Positions 16,875 to 27,302 of a DNA stretch of 64,000 nt are shown in pieces. Position 1 is the stretch's first letter. Every line of letters begins with the position of its first letter. Under the pieces are notes generated by a model. It was not told the origin of the DNA. It did no database searches and saw nothing but the letters and a program-made list of their open reading frames with translations. The DNA is from Proales similis (taxonomy: Eukaryota; Rotifera; Eurotatoria; Ploima; Proalidae). Both the position numbers and the translations under genes were made by a program. The DNA lies in the NCBI GenBank assembly GCA_019059635.1, contig JAGVRJ010000004.1, positions 868,001 through 932,000 of the forward strand. Direction: 5' to 3'.

Positions 16875-17428
16875 TTCGGCTCAGAAGGCTGCAGCTCGTC
16901 AGCTCATGCTCAATAATAAAGTTTCTTGATTTTCTCGGATTTCGCTGCTGCTGCTGCTTCTTCTCGGACGGCTTCGTTTGTACTCGGCGACCGCTATACG
17001 CTCGAGCTTTGCGAATCTATTTCAATTGTTCGGTCGTTTGCTTGCGAATAATTTGAAAGCTGATAAACCCGGCCCGTCGATAAAGTCACATGACGCGTTC
17101 TGATCTCATCTTTAAAGTTGTAAACTTTTCTCGTCTGCAGGACATCGAATTTAGGCCGGAAACCACCAAAACGCCAACAAGAGCTTCACTCGCCGTTTCT
17201 CTTGATTGAACTGGCTCTCGGATTTGAGAAGAGGAAAAAATGCCAGATTAGGGTGAGATAAGCCGTCAAGTCTTGTTGGAAAGTGTTGCAATCTGAACCA
17301 AACGAACCGAGAGAAAAAGAGAGCGGACAAATTTGGCTGCTCGTATATTTCTTGAGCGCTTTGAATAATATGCACTCAAAACTCAGACACACACACACAC
17401 AAGCAAACTACTCGCCGGCCGGGGTGCA
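16875..17428. other. bidirectional promoter region between DSTYK and ATF7IP-like gene
   Basis: Divergent genes start on either side of about 550 bp. A (CA)n run lies at 17387-17401, 28 bp before the plus-strand ATG. No TATA box or further gene is evident. Confidence 0.45.
17387..17401. repeat. (AC)n dinucleotide repeat
   Basis: Seven to eight AC units just upstream of the ATF7IP-like start codon, probably in its 5' UTR or core promoter. Confidence 0.85.
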
Positions 17429-18361
17429 ATGAAAGCGTTGGATTCCGCCTCAAATCTTACGCACAAGATTTGGAACGAAAAATCCAACCGCTTGAAGTCG
17501 TTAATTGACACCTTTGCCCAGTCGAATGAGCGCAAGAGTGGTGCAAATGCGGCGCTGATGGATTCGGACACGAACTTGGAGCAGAATAACGAGCAGCTTG
17601 AGCAGAACAAGGAAGCCATCAGCCGGTTCTTCCAGCAGGCAATCGACAGAATAGACACGAAATTCGAACGTCTGAAAGAGTATTTGAACACGCTGGCACT
17701 TGAAGTGGACGTTGAAAACCAGCGAAGTAGGCGTCCGATCAGGCAGCGACTGAAAAGGACAAGACCCAAGGTTGTAAAAACAAAGCAGCTGCCCAGTAAT
17801 CGGCCGATAGGAAGCAAAAAGCAAAAAGAGAAACAAGAGAGAAAAGAGGCAGCAAAGAGTGAAAGAACGAACGACCAGTCCGCAGCAGAGTGCAGCAGTC
17901 AAAAGACAAGCAGCTCGTCTCTGTCCGCGAGTGAGTTGACAGTTCCCGAACTGAAACTAGAGACCGAGTCTCGAGCTCAGGGCTCGGCAGTTATTCTTAT
18001 TTGGAATCTTGTAAATAAAAAAAATGGCCAGACGATCGGAGAGGATGACGCCCTGCTCAAGCTAGTCAGTGAATACATCGTGCTGGGTCTAAGAAGCGAC
18101 GAGAAGCTGAGCGAGAGCACACTGCACACTTGCAAATGGACCGAGGTGAGTAGAGCGACCGCTTCTCCAAAGTCAATTCAACCCACTCTCGTCTTGGGGC
18201 TAATTCGATCACAGATAGGAAAAGTCGGTCACTGCAAACTGCCAATAAGATGCACTCTGACCGATTTCACGCCCAAATTCATCTACTACTTTTGCATACA
18301 AGCGAAATTCAATAACGGCCGAGTGAGCGAGCTGTCACAGCCCAAATACATTCGACTTTGA
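17429..18361 (+). CDS. ATF7IP: ATF7IP/windei-like SETDB1 cofactor
   Basis: Probably a nuclear cofactor of the H3K9 methyltransferase SETDB1, as ATF7IP (MCAF1) and Drosophila windei are. Two exons, 17429-18145 and 18215-18361; 287 aa, much shorter than vertebrate ATF7IP (about 1,270 aa). Residues 1-95 are predicted coiled coil (NNEQLEQNKEAISRFFQQAI), followed by a basic low-complexity linker. The C-terminal ~90 residues form an FNIII domain whose last strands (WTEIGKVGHCKLPIRCTLTD, then IYYFCIQAKFNNGRVSE) match the ATF7IP pattern [20 protein letters not shown] and YYFAVRAKDIYGRFG. The FNIII match is recognisable but divergent. The start is the first ATG after an upstream CA repeat; a further 5' exon cannot be excluded. 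Confidence 0.72.
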   Translation: MKALDSASNLTHKIWNEKSNRLKSLIDTFAQSNERKSGANAALMDSDTNLEQNNEQLEQNKEAISRFFQQAIDRIDTKFERLKEYLNTLALEVDVENQRSRRPIRQRLKRTRPKVVKTKQLPSNRPIGSKKQKEKQERKEAAKSERTNDQSAAECSSQKTSSSSLSASELTVPELKLETESRAQGSAVILIWNLVNKKNGQTIGEDDALLKLVSEYIVLGLRSDEKLSESTLHTCKWTEVSRATASPKSIQPTLVLGLIRSQIGKVGHCKLPIRCTLTDFTPKFIYYFCIQAKFNNGRVSELSQPKYIRL

Positions 18362-18570
18362 GGACACTTTTCTTTTTCGCTCTTTTAAACCAAGAAAACT
18401 AAAGACTTGATATCGAAACAGCAAAAATATGCCGTGTAAATGCTTACGACAAGCAACAATAAACTAATAAACGTGCTCGTGCTCTGCTGGTTTTTGTTAG
18501 AAAAGGTCTGGTCGCCTTTTGAGTCGTTTTGCGATGCGCTCCGATCATCATCATTCAGTTTAGAGCAAGA

Positions 18571-19895
18571 ATGAACTCGGCCTGGATAAGAACTTTGGGT
18601 TGGTCTGAGCGTTCGTTGTCTTTTTAGTTCGAATTGGTGAACGGTTTGTTGCTTAAGCAAAGGAAGCATGCGGCTTGTCCAGCAGACAGCCAATACTCAT
18701 TCAGGCGTGTAGCAAGAACACAAAGACCGCTCGTAAGAAAGCGCCACACGAAGCCCAGAGCCAGTCGAAATGGGTGCCTCGCAAGACGGCGTAATTACGC
18801 TTTTGTCACTCAGCGGTTAGTCACTTAATTTCACTGGTTCGAACACAGGATGAACGTGGACGACGGATTTGCGGACAAGACCATGGCCGAGCGGCAAATA
18901 GTGGACAACGTCTGGCTCATGAAAGAATACAAGCCTCAACTGTTCAAGATCGAGGACGCGATTGAATTTCACAAGGAACTTGCTCGGCCCGAAATGTTCG
19001 ACAACATGAACGGATTCCTGCAAGTTAGACTCAGTCTGGACATGACCACCAAGAAAAAGGTCTCAGTCAGTCGAATCGGATACTCATTGTCCGTTGATCA
19101 CTCAAACTTGACTTTTAGACCAAATTCATGGACAACATAAAAGGTAGCGTGTACATGCCGCACTACTTTAAGGACGGCATCTTAAAGGAGGTGGTCGCAA
19201 TAACTCGGGTAAGCTCGCTCGACACCTGACGCTGAGTTGAAGTTTAAGCAACTTGCCGACCAAGGACGAAAATCAAGTGAAAGAGGCGATCGAGGCCGGC
19301 GCCATGTTTGCTGGACATTCGGACATTCTTAAAAAGGTCGGCGAATTTGAGATGTATTCCAATATGACCCGTATATCGGTTTTTCTCAGTTTGAAAAGGG
19401 AGAAATTACTGATCAGAGCTACGACTTTATAGTCTGCACACCAGACACGTTTGCGGACGTGAGCTTGCTTAAGAAGAAAATCAACAAAGACAAATTCCCG
19501 TCGATCAAGTCAAGTAAGAGAATTGAAAAGTTGTTTCCGAAGCTCTGCAGTGATCTTCTTCTGTAGAAACGGTTACCGAGAACTTGAGTCAAACAGTGCA
19601 ACAGCTGCGCTTCTCAAAAGACTACGAATCGGCAAAAGTGAACGACGAGCTGGCCATTCTCAAGTTGAAAATCGGCCTGCTCGCGTTCGATACACCGCAG
19701 CTGGTCGAAAACCTGCAAGCACTCATCGAAAAGATAAAAAACCACAAGACGTACGCGGCAGACACATTCATCAGCGACTGCGTGCTCTTCTCGGCGCCAT
19801 CTACTGAAAAGTTCAAAGTGGACCTCAGCCGGTTTATGCTGTCAAACGACGAAGAAAGCAAAAATGAGAATAAAAGCGAGCGCGCTGCGGCCTAA
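18571..19895 (+). CDS. MRPL1: mitochondrial ribosomal protein uL1m
   Basis: Large-subunit protein of the mitochondrial ribosome (L1 stalk). Exons 18571-18598, 18658-18790, 18849-19059, 19119-19208, 19265-19336, 19390-19513, 19567-19895; 328 aa (human 325). The first two exons give an Arg/Lys/Ser-rich, acid-poor N-terminus (MNSAWIRTLG, then KTARKKAPHEAQ), consistent with a mitochondrial transit peptide. Recognisable segments are LSLDMTTKKK, EAGAMFAGHSDILKKF, SYDFIVCTPDTFADVSLLKK (human FYVAVPEIMPELNRLRKK) and LVENLQALIEKI. An AATAAA at 19925-19930 is the probable poly(A) signal. It lies 210 bp after the ATF7IP-like stop on the same strand, with an acceptor-like TTCAGTTTAG about 10 nt before the ATG. 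Confidence 0.93.
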
Positions 19896-19945
19896 AACGT
19901 TCTCTATTTCTGAGATGGACCATGAATAAAGTTCGCTGTGTCTGT

Positions 19946-21048
19946 CTAGTCCTTTTTCTTGTAGCAGAAGACCGACTCGCCGAGCTTGACCTTTTGCTGG
20001 GCGTAGTCAATGAACTTGGTCGTCGTTAGACTAAAGACAACAGTTGACTGCCTGATGGTTAGACTAATGTCTGAATAACTTACTTTTTGGCCAAGTAAAA
20101 TAACTGAGTGGCCAGATTGGGAATTATTATGCTCTCGTTGTCAAGGAGGACTCCATGAACGATCGAGTCGGCCGCAAACTCTGGGCTCATGCTAAAATTG
20201 AGCCATTTGAAGTGGAAGAACTCGACGCCATCGAAGAGCGGAGTTTTTATATGAAACGGATTGACCACAGTCACTTTGATTCCGTTGGCACGTTGGCACT
20301 TGAGCTCGGCACGCAGCGACTCGGTGAAGCCTTGAACGGCGAATTTGGTCGAGCTGTAGTCAGTTAGTCTCGAGCTGCCCATGAAAGCACAGACGCTGGC
20401 GATGTTGATTATGTGGCCTCGGTTGGCTTTCATCATGTCGGGCAATACTTCCTTGCACAGCCAAAAGTAGGCGAGAATGTTCACGTCGAATATGTTGCGA
20501 ATTTCGCTCTCATCGAGATCAATCAGCAGCTTGGCTTTGTTCATGGTGCCGGCGTTGTTGATCAGCATTGTTATAGGGCCGACCTCGCGTCTAATTCTCT
20601 CGCACATGGATCTTATCTGCTCGGCAGAGGTCAACTCTACTCGATAGAAAAACACGCGATCCTTGAGCTCGTCTTCGCTCTTGCCGCTCTCTTGGCTCAA
20701 TCGTCTTTTCAGCTCTTGGAGGCCGGCAAAGTCGCGGTCTGCGCAGACCACTTTGCATCCGAGCGCGTAAAATCGTTTTACCATTGAACTGCCGAGGCCA
20801 CCAGCTTGAAGCAACAATTTTATCCCGTCAATTCAAACATCAATCTTGTCAGAGAGACTGTTACCTGCGCCAGTAACCAAAAGTACTTCATCCCGCACTG
20901 ATTTGTAGCAGAGTTGCGGGAAGAACCAGCCAAGGAAATATTTGACCAAGGCCTCAATCCAGCATTTCACGCAAACCACCAAGAGCTGAACGATAAGCAA
21001 CGCGTCGGTCGCCAAATCGGTCGCAAAACTTAACAAGCACTGTTGCAT
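19946..21048 (-). CDS. short-chain dehydrogenase/reductase, SDR16C type
   Basis: NAD(P)-dependent oxidoreductase of the family that includes epidermal retinol dehydrogenase 2 and HSD17B11/13; likely substrates are retinoids, sterols or other lipids at the ER or lipid droplets. Exons 21048-20865, 20804-20084, 20030-19946; 329 aa. The N-terminus has a long hydrophobic membrane-associating segment (residues ~5-45). The cofactor motif LVTGAAGGLGSSM is completed across the first intron. LINNAGTMN, HIINIASVCAFMGSS and the catalytic DYSSTKFAVQGF are present. SDR16C-typical NILAYFWLCKEVLPDMMKAN corresponds to the human AHFWTTKAFLPAM. The C-terminus is Lys-rich (FCYKKKD). Its stop lies 50 bp from the convergent MRPL1 stop. 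Confidence 0.9.
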
Positions 21049-21899
21049 TTCAACACGAAAATATCAACTGAATGTTTTAATTGACGAGCGTTCTTGCGTA
21101 CATTTGATTGGAAAGTTAAATTCGATCACGTTCGCTCTGAGTGGAGATTAAAAGAGAAAACCAGAGGGCGTCTGAAAATTTAGATAAATTCAAACAAGAT
21201 AGATTGGGGCCGAAGGAATGAATTTGCATTTCTCGATTCTATGGCTGTCATCACTGAATAAATGAGCGGGAAAGAATTGAATAGTTTGAGCGACCAGCAC
21301 AATCTTGCCTTCGAGTTAGAAGAGTTCTTTAACGAGTAAATAAAAACCTGCAAAGAAAGGAACGGCAGCGAATGAGCAGCGCCAGCAGTGAAAAGTTACG
21401 AAAGCCTTTCTAAAGTGATTGAGTCTCTCTCCCTCAGAACAAGAGTCTGCTTATTGCGTGCGGCGCGCGCCCGAGTGGGTGGGTGCGTTAATTAAGAGGG
21501 AAATTCTCAAACGTTGCGTTTTACTTTCTCTGGCATCGGGCAACTTTGAATTGGCGCAGAAATCTTTTGGAGTTTTTCTATCTTCTTCGACCGGCGGCTT
21601 TCATTCAAGTGCGATTCCTTACAACGATTAGCCATTTCGTAATCTAATCAACTCGACCAAATAATCATTATTTACTTGATCTTAATCTCTTCGCACGCGA
21701 GATTGTTTTTCTTATTTATTTTTGTTTTTTTTTTCAAGGCACTTCTCTGGAGGCCACTACTCCCGACCAGTTCGGCGATTTCTTTTCTGCGAGCAGTTGA
21801 TTCAAACTACGAAGCGTTCAGAGCCTCTCTAAAAACCCGCCGCATCCGACAGCCAATTCGCTCTCAAATATGAATTGATTCAAGTCGACAGTGGAAAAC
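21049..21899. other. intergenic region upstream of the single-pass membrane protein gene
   Basis: Separates the divergent SDR gene and the plus-strand gene starting at 21900. A very strong pyrimidine tract ending in AG (TTTTTTTTTTCAAG, ending at 21739) looks like a 3' splice site, so the downstream gene may have an additional 5' exon in this stretch. Confidence 0.45.
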
Positions 21900-22538
21900 A
21901 TGCTGTTCGAGAGAGGGGACAATTCGCTCTGGGTCTGGAATCAGACCATGTTCAATTTGAGTCAAATGAGCCCAAACGGCGCCTATTTCTTTGTTAAATT
22001 GGACAAGACCAACACTATAGAGCTGGCCAGTGCCCAGGTCAACCAAAAAGACGAACAGGGGGCATTTCTCTACTGCGTTATTGTTCTGGTCGTGTATGCG
22101 AGCACTTTGCTGCTGATCTTGATCGCTCAAATAAATCCGGCGTCCAACGAGATGATGAACGAGCGCGAGTTCGACCAAAGCGTGCAGCTGCTGCAAAACA
22201 TGAAAGAGGTCAGCGACACCAAACACATCCTTGACCAACTGAGCAATGTTGAGTACAGAGACAGAATCTGGAATATCTACCGTTCCAAGAGCCAAGTGAT
22301 TTCACTCAGTCAACCAGAGTCTCAAGTCGACCTGGAGCAGGCCGATGTGGACCAAGAAGCGAAAACGAGCGAGTCAGTAATTGAAGGGCAAAGCGAATCG
22401 GGTTCTAGCCGGAGGCCAAGCGGATTCGATCTGGTGACTATCGACCTGGACCGAAGGAACAACCAAATAATCGAAAGCTTCTTCAAATCATCCACAAGCG
22501 AACGCTCTAGAAACTTTGACGCCGTTGAGTTTGTTTGA
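21900..22538 (+). CDS. single-pass membrane protein, family not recognised
   Basis: 212 aa in one exon. The N-terminal ~60 residues carry possible N-glycosylation sites (NQT, NLS) and no signal peptide. One clear transmembrane segment (LYCVIVLVVYASTLLLILIA, about 58-77) follows, then an acidic, Ser-rich region of ~135 residues without Cys. The topology (short outside N-terminus, one helix, polar inside tail) resembles accessory channel subunits such as KCNE, but I see no family motif and make no functional claim. The ATG used follows an in-frame stop, and an acceptor-like AG precedes it, so an upstream coding exon is possible. Poly(A) signal near 22557. Confidence 0.6.
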   Translation: MLFERGDNSLWVWNQTMFNLSQMSPNGAYFFVKLDKTNTIELASAQVNQKDEQGAFLYCVIVLVVYASTLLLILIAQINPASNEMMNEREFDQSVQLLQNMKEVSDTKHILDQLSNVEYRDRIWNIYRSKSQVISLSQPESQVDLEQADVDQEAKTSESVIEGQSESGSSRRPSGFDLVTIDLDRRNNQIIESFFKSSTSERSRNFDAVEFV

Positions 22539-23014
22539 AAGCGAGAAATTCCATCTGAAAAATAAAACAAGTTTGCTGGCGATCGACGGCGCATCGACTT
22601 TGGCAAGCAATCATGAGAAGGGGAGTGGCGAAAACTAAACGCTTGACCGATTCGAAGGCTCTGGCCACTATTCAATGTGCGCTGTCAGCTGGGTCGGGCT
22701 TCTGTCGAGTGTTATTTCTATTGTTTCTTGTCGATATAATGAGCGGAGCAGGCTCAAAAGTTTACTAGGGCGCATCGAATGGGGCTCGCGTTAAAAATTA
22801 TGAAAATTCTGCGCGCGCTTTGCTTATAGTCATTAAAGTTGTTTGAATGAAAGAAAAAAAAAGAGCAAAATTTAGAAATTATTCCGAATGCCTTCAACAC
22901 ATAATTATTACGTTTGAAATAGATTAAAGTCCAAATGTTACGCTAGCCGTATTAGTAATTTGTCCGCCTCCGACTTTTTGTTTCAGAGAGAGAGACTTTC
23001 TGAGCGCATTGAAC
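22539..23014. other. intergenic, between membrane-protein gene and TLCD gene
   Basis: Holds the 3' UTR of the upstream gene and the 5' region of the TLC-domain gene. A pyrimidine tract ending in AG (TTTTTGTTTCAG, ending near 22986) sits about 29 nt before the TLCD ATG and could be a splice acceptor of a 5'-UTR exon or of a spliced leader. Confidence 0.45.
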
Positions 23015-24490
23015 ATGTTCGAGAAATTCGGCCCGGCCGAGATCGGTCTGTACACAGCGGCCTCGTATTTGGGCTTCGCTCTATACAATCGAGCGTGTGA
23101 CTTGGCTCTTCGCCGATTCGAATACCTCAACTCGCATGAGAACTTTTGGCGTTTTAAGAACATATTCATCTCATGGACACATTCGATCATCGCCTCGGCC
23201 CTCTGCGTGGTCAAGTAGGTCGATCACACTCTGCTTGAGCCGACTCGGCCAGCGCCACGAGCGATTCAAATGTTTCATTTAGCGCTTATCTTACCCCCGA
23301 TCTATTCGTCGACATGATCAACGTGAGCTCGAAATTCTCATACATTAGTCTGTGCGTCTCTCTAGGTAAGAGCAATCAATGATCGCGTTCACGCATTTTG
23401 TTTTTTATGATTCAAACCTTTGCATCGGTGTTCACCACGGCCCTTGCACTCGGCTATCTCAGGCTATTTCATTTATGACGCTTCAGACATCTTGACACAA
23501 GCTAGACGCTTGACTACTCAATCGTACGAAGTGCTTCTCCATCACGGATTGGTGAGCGGTTTTCTCTAATTTTACCTCAACCACGTCTGCCTGCTGTTGA
23601 GCGCCAGAATTTTTTTTTCTGCAAAAAACACTGCAGAGTCGAATTTGACTGCGAGCCACTGATCCGCACTCTCACGCTCGGTAGTAAGGAGCTCAACACT
23701 CCTGCTGGCAGGGAATCTTATTCGGCTCCACCAATGACCTCTCGACAATGCTAAGAACACGAATCGCATATTTTATAAGACCTAACCAGTCATAAGTTCG
23801 TCAAACCCGAACGAACGAGCGAGCAACCGAGAGAGAGAGAGAGAGAGAGAGCATGGGAGTCCATGGAAACCACATTAAAATAAGTTTTTCTTTGTTCTGG
23901 AGCTATGCAAGCGTGCGATTTGCTTGTTCAATTAGACGCTCATAGAGCAGGCACACCTTTCCGATCAGAATGCGGATTCTGATTGCTATTTTCTGCTCTC
24001 GATTGATTTCTCTTTACTCTATGGCGTAGATCGTGTTCATTCTTTCAATTCCGCTCTCGGTGAACTACTTTGTCGGATACACGGTCGGCGCGGTGACGAT
24101 CGAGTTCAACACCGTTCTTCTTCATTTGCGTTTTATGCTCGCGTTTTGCAATGTGAATAAGGAGTCGACTCTTTATCGCACCGTGAGCATAGCCAACCTT
24201 GGTCAGTCATGCTTGCATTTATTTTCAATTATCCATCTTGAGCCTCTGAACGAAAAAAAATTCGCATTCTCATTTCAGTTACGTTCGTCATATTCCGCAT
24301 TTTCAATCTGTGCTGGATGACAAGATGGATATTACTTAATAGGCATCTGTTTCATGTGGCCTGGTTCGCCATCGGCTCAACTGGCCTCGTCATTATGATG
24401 GTCATCAACATCTTGCTCTTCTATCGGCTTGTCAGAGCCGATTTCCGACCGCAGCTCGGCGACAAGCCGACTAACAAAAAGCGAGAATAG
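23015..24490 (+). CDS. TLC-domain membrane protein (TLCD1/TLCD2 type)
   Basis: Multi-pass plasma-membrane protein. TLCD1/2 and worm FLD-1 limit incorporation of long polyunsaturated chains into phosphatidylethanolamine and so affect membrane fluidity. Exons 23015-23214, 23283-23365, 23463-23551, 24030-24201, 24279-24490; 251 aa, normal for the family. Recognisable segments in order: NFWRFKNIFISWTHSIIAS (human WRNL.VSLLHS), SLGYFIYDASDIL, SYEVLLHHGL, IEFNTVLLHLRFML (human LELNSACLHLRKLL) and FNLCWMTRWILL. The third intron (23552-24029, 478 bp) is the longest in the window and contains a (GA)n repeat. The next genes downstream are two lipid enzymes on the same strand. Confidence 0.88.
23829..23851. 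repeat. (GA)n dinucleotide repeat
   Basis: About eleven GA units inside the 478-bp intron of the TLC-domain gene. Confidence 0.9.
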
Positions 24491-24779
24491 TGCTGCACTT
24501 GGCCATCTTTGTTTTCAACTTGAGCTATTTGCCTTCAGTTTTTCTTTTCGAAGTTCATTTTTACAATCGTCTCTGCGTCGATTTGAAAATTTGCTCTTCG
24601 TGACAATCATTATTGAGCTTTTCCAAATACCGAATAAATAGGATTCATCACGTCTTAGCCTTTTGAGCGATTGCAACAAGTTGTGACAAACTTGGCCTCC
24701 AAGACCACATTCGATGGTTTTAAAAAGAAAACTTTTTCATTCGCGTCGAATTGAATCGCAAGCTGATTTGCTTTTTAGA

Positions 24780-26712
24780 ATGAACAGCCGGCCGAGTAAA
24801 AGTGAGATAAGCGACTTTTACCGCGACAAAGCAATCTTCGTGACGGGCGCCACTGGCTTCCTTGGCAAAATGCTGCTTGAGAAGCTGCTGCGCTCTTGCT
24901 ACCATTTGAAAAAGATCTACATCCTTGTCCGTCACAAGAAGGGCAAAACGCCCGAACAACGACTGAATGAAATCTTCGACTCCAAGGTGATTCAAAGTCT
25001 GAAACCCGACTCAATGGCTGGTTGATTGACTCGCGTCGCTCTAGCTCTTCTCCAAAGTGGCCGAAAAGCATCCGGACTATCAGAATAAAATTCAAATCGT
25101 TGAAGGGGACATGCTTGAGCCAGAGCTGGGCATAAGCGCCCAAGACCAAGAGCTGCTCGCCAGAGAGGTTCATATCGTGTTTCATTCGGCAGCCACTGTG
25201 CGCTTCGATGAACCGTTAAAGTAAATTAAGCCAGTTCGTCTTGTTTCTTAAACGGCATAGTAGAGCCGGTTTGATTGAAGGGTGGCGGTGAACATGAACA
25301 TAATCGGAGTTAAAAAAGTCATCGATCTGACCAAGAGCATGAGGAATTTAGAGGTATGAGGCTCGTGTGAACAGCGAAAGAGAGCAAAAATTGACTTTAG
25401 CCGACAACAGGCGTTCATTCACGTGAGCACTGCATATGCCAATTGCGACCGACAGCACATAAGCGAGGAAGTCTACAGCCCACCAGTGAGACCGGACAAG
25501 ATAATTGAAGCGGTCGAATGGGTCGACGACGAGCTGATTAAGCTGCTCGAGCCGAAAATAATCAAATCTCGACCGAACACGTACACGTTCACGAAAGCGA
25601 TCGCCGAGTCGTTAGTAATCCAAGAGTGCCAGGAACTGCCCTGTGCAATAGTTCGTCCGTCCATAGTCGGCGCTTCGTGGAGAGAGCCGTTTCCGGGCTG
25701 GATTGACAACTTCAACGGGCCAACCGGCCTGTTCCCGGCGACTGCAAGTGGCCTCTTGCGAACCATGCTGGGCATACACGATGCGATTGCTGATATAATT
25801 CCTGTCGACATTCCAGTCAATTTGATGATTTCGTCCGCATGGTACACTGCGTTGCACAGTCGAAATAAGATTCGCGTCTACAACTGCACGTCGGGCCAAA
25901 TAAACAAGCTCACTTGGGGCATGCTCGAGGACTATGGCGTGGAAGCGTTCAACAAGAACCCGTACGAGAACATTGTGCTCGTGCCGAATCCCAAGTTCAC
26001 CGCTTCAAGGTTAGCAGAATTCACGTGCGCCTATTGGCTCTCGAGTTTCATTCAGTTTGTCCGATTGCAATCAGAAGCGTCAAATTCTTTCGAACCGTGT
26101 TTGAACAGGCCATTCCGGCCTATGTCATGGACTTTCTGCTCCGATGTACGCAGAAGAAGCCACTGTAAGCGAGAAAATGTGCAGCTTTGGCCCGAGGCAG
26201 AGCTATTAATCTGAAACTAAAAAGGTTCGTCCGGCTCCAGCAGAAAATCAAAAAGTCTGTGGCAATACTCGAGTATTTCACGACCAAGCAATGGGAGTTT
26301 ACCAACGACAACTTTCAAATGCTCATGAGCACTCTGAATCCCATCGATTCGGAGACGTTCAACATGGACATAAAGAGTCTGAACTGGAAGAAGTATGTGG
26401 AGGACTACAGCCTGGGCGCCAAGGTTTATCTGCTCAAAGAAGACGTGGGCCGAATAGATAGATGCAGAAAGAAGATGGCCAAGTAAGAGAAACTCTTTTG
26501 AAACGGTCGCTCCGGCTCTCTTAAAGTCCGAATCGTTTAGAATGAAGCGGATGCAAAGTTTGCTATTTGGCGCCACCTGTCTGGTCGTGCTGAGGTTTCT
26601 GTTCGGCAGATGTCAAGCAATCAAGTCTCTGTTCATGTTCATGATCAAAGTGGCATTGGAGTTGAAGAATCTCTGCCTGAAGGCGCTCAAAGTTCCTTCT
26701 ATTCTCAATTAA
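24780..26712 (+). CDS. FAR: fatty acyl-CoA reductase, copy 1
   Basis: Alcohol-forming reductase converting fatty acyl-CoA to primary fatty alcohol with NADPH, on the ER or peroxisome surface; it supplies wax esters and ether lipids. Exons 24780-24986, 25045-25220, 25281-25353, 25411-26009, 26075-26164, 26225-26482, 26541-26712; 524 aa. The Rossmann motif is [20 protein letters not shown], followed by [15 protein letters not shown] and [13 protein letters not shown]. The catalytic pair is YTFTK (Tyr210, Lys214), then [20 protein letters not shown]. The FAR_C region ends with a hydrophobic stretch (LLFGATCLVVLRFLF) likely to anchor the membrane. The ATG is one base after the strong acceptor-like TTTGCTTTTTAG, 289 bp past the TLCD stop. 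The next gene is its paralog with exactly the same protein length. Confidence 0.95.
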
Positions 26713-27302
26713 AAAAGTTCTCACAATCAAATTACCGCAAAACGCATTAACGATAACCGACGACCTAGAACACACACACTCAGTTGAAACAGCCGCCAAG
26801 AACAATGCCGACTCAGACCAACCTTTTTTGCCCTTTTCTTATCTGAATCAATTGCGTTCGCATTTTATACATTCGATTTTGATTTTAAGACACTTGCCTT
26901 ACCACAAACTGGTATTTGATTCAGTTTTAGTTATTTGCCAACTGTGGACTCGTTTATAAATTTGTTCAGCTCATTCGGTTCGTCATGTGGCTAAAAAGGG
27001 CGCAGGAAACACGATGAGCAGTTGCGAATGCAATTTGTCTTTTCTCTCTCTCTTTCGCTTGCACTCACATCCGCACACTCGCACAGCGTTACAGTGACGT
27101 GATTATGTTCGCGCACCAACACACAGACCAGCCGAACGAAGTATGTAGCCGAAACGCTGAACACAATTCGGGTGGCTTTTCGCAATCAAAAATTGAAATA
27201 AACCAAAACAGCCACGATCGATTTGTTCTTACTTGTTCGCTTATTTAAAGTCTATTTCATTTGAAAGGGAAAATTCATTTCTTCTTTTTGTCAGAAATTA
27301 GG
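26713..27302. other. intergenic, between the two reductase genes
   Basis: Contains the FAR copy 1 3' UTR and the 5' region of copy 2. The pyrimidine tract TTCTTCTTTTTGTCAG ends about 8 nt before the copy 2 ATG and resembles a splice acceptor. Nothing else recognised. Confidence 0.45.

Noticed and set aside
23572-23769. Minus-strand ORF inside the long TLCD intron
   Set aside because: No similarity, non-conserved composition and no start context; likely chance in the 478-bp intron.
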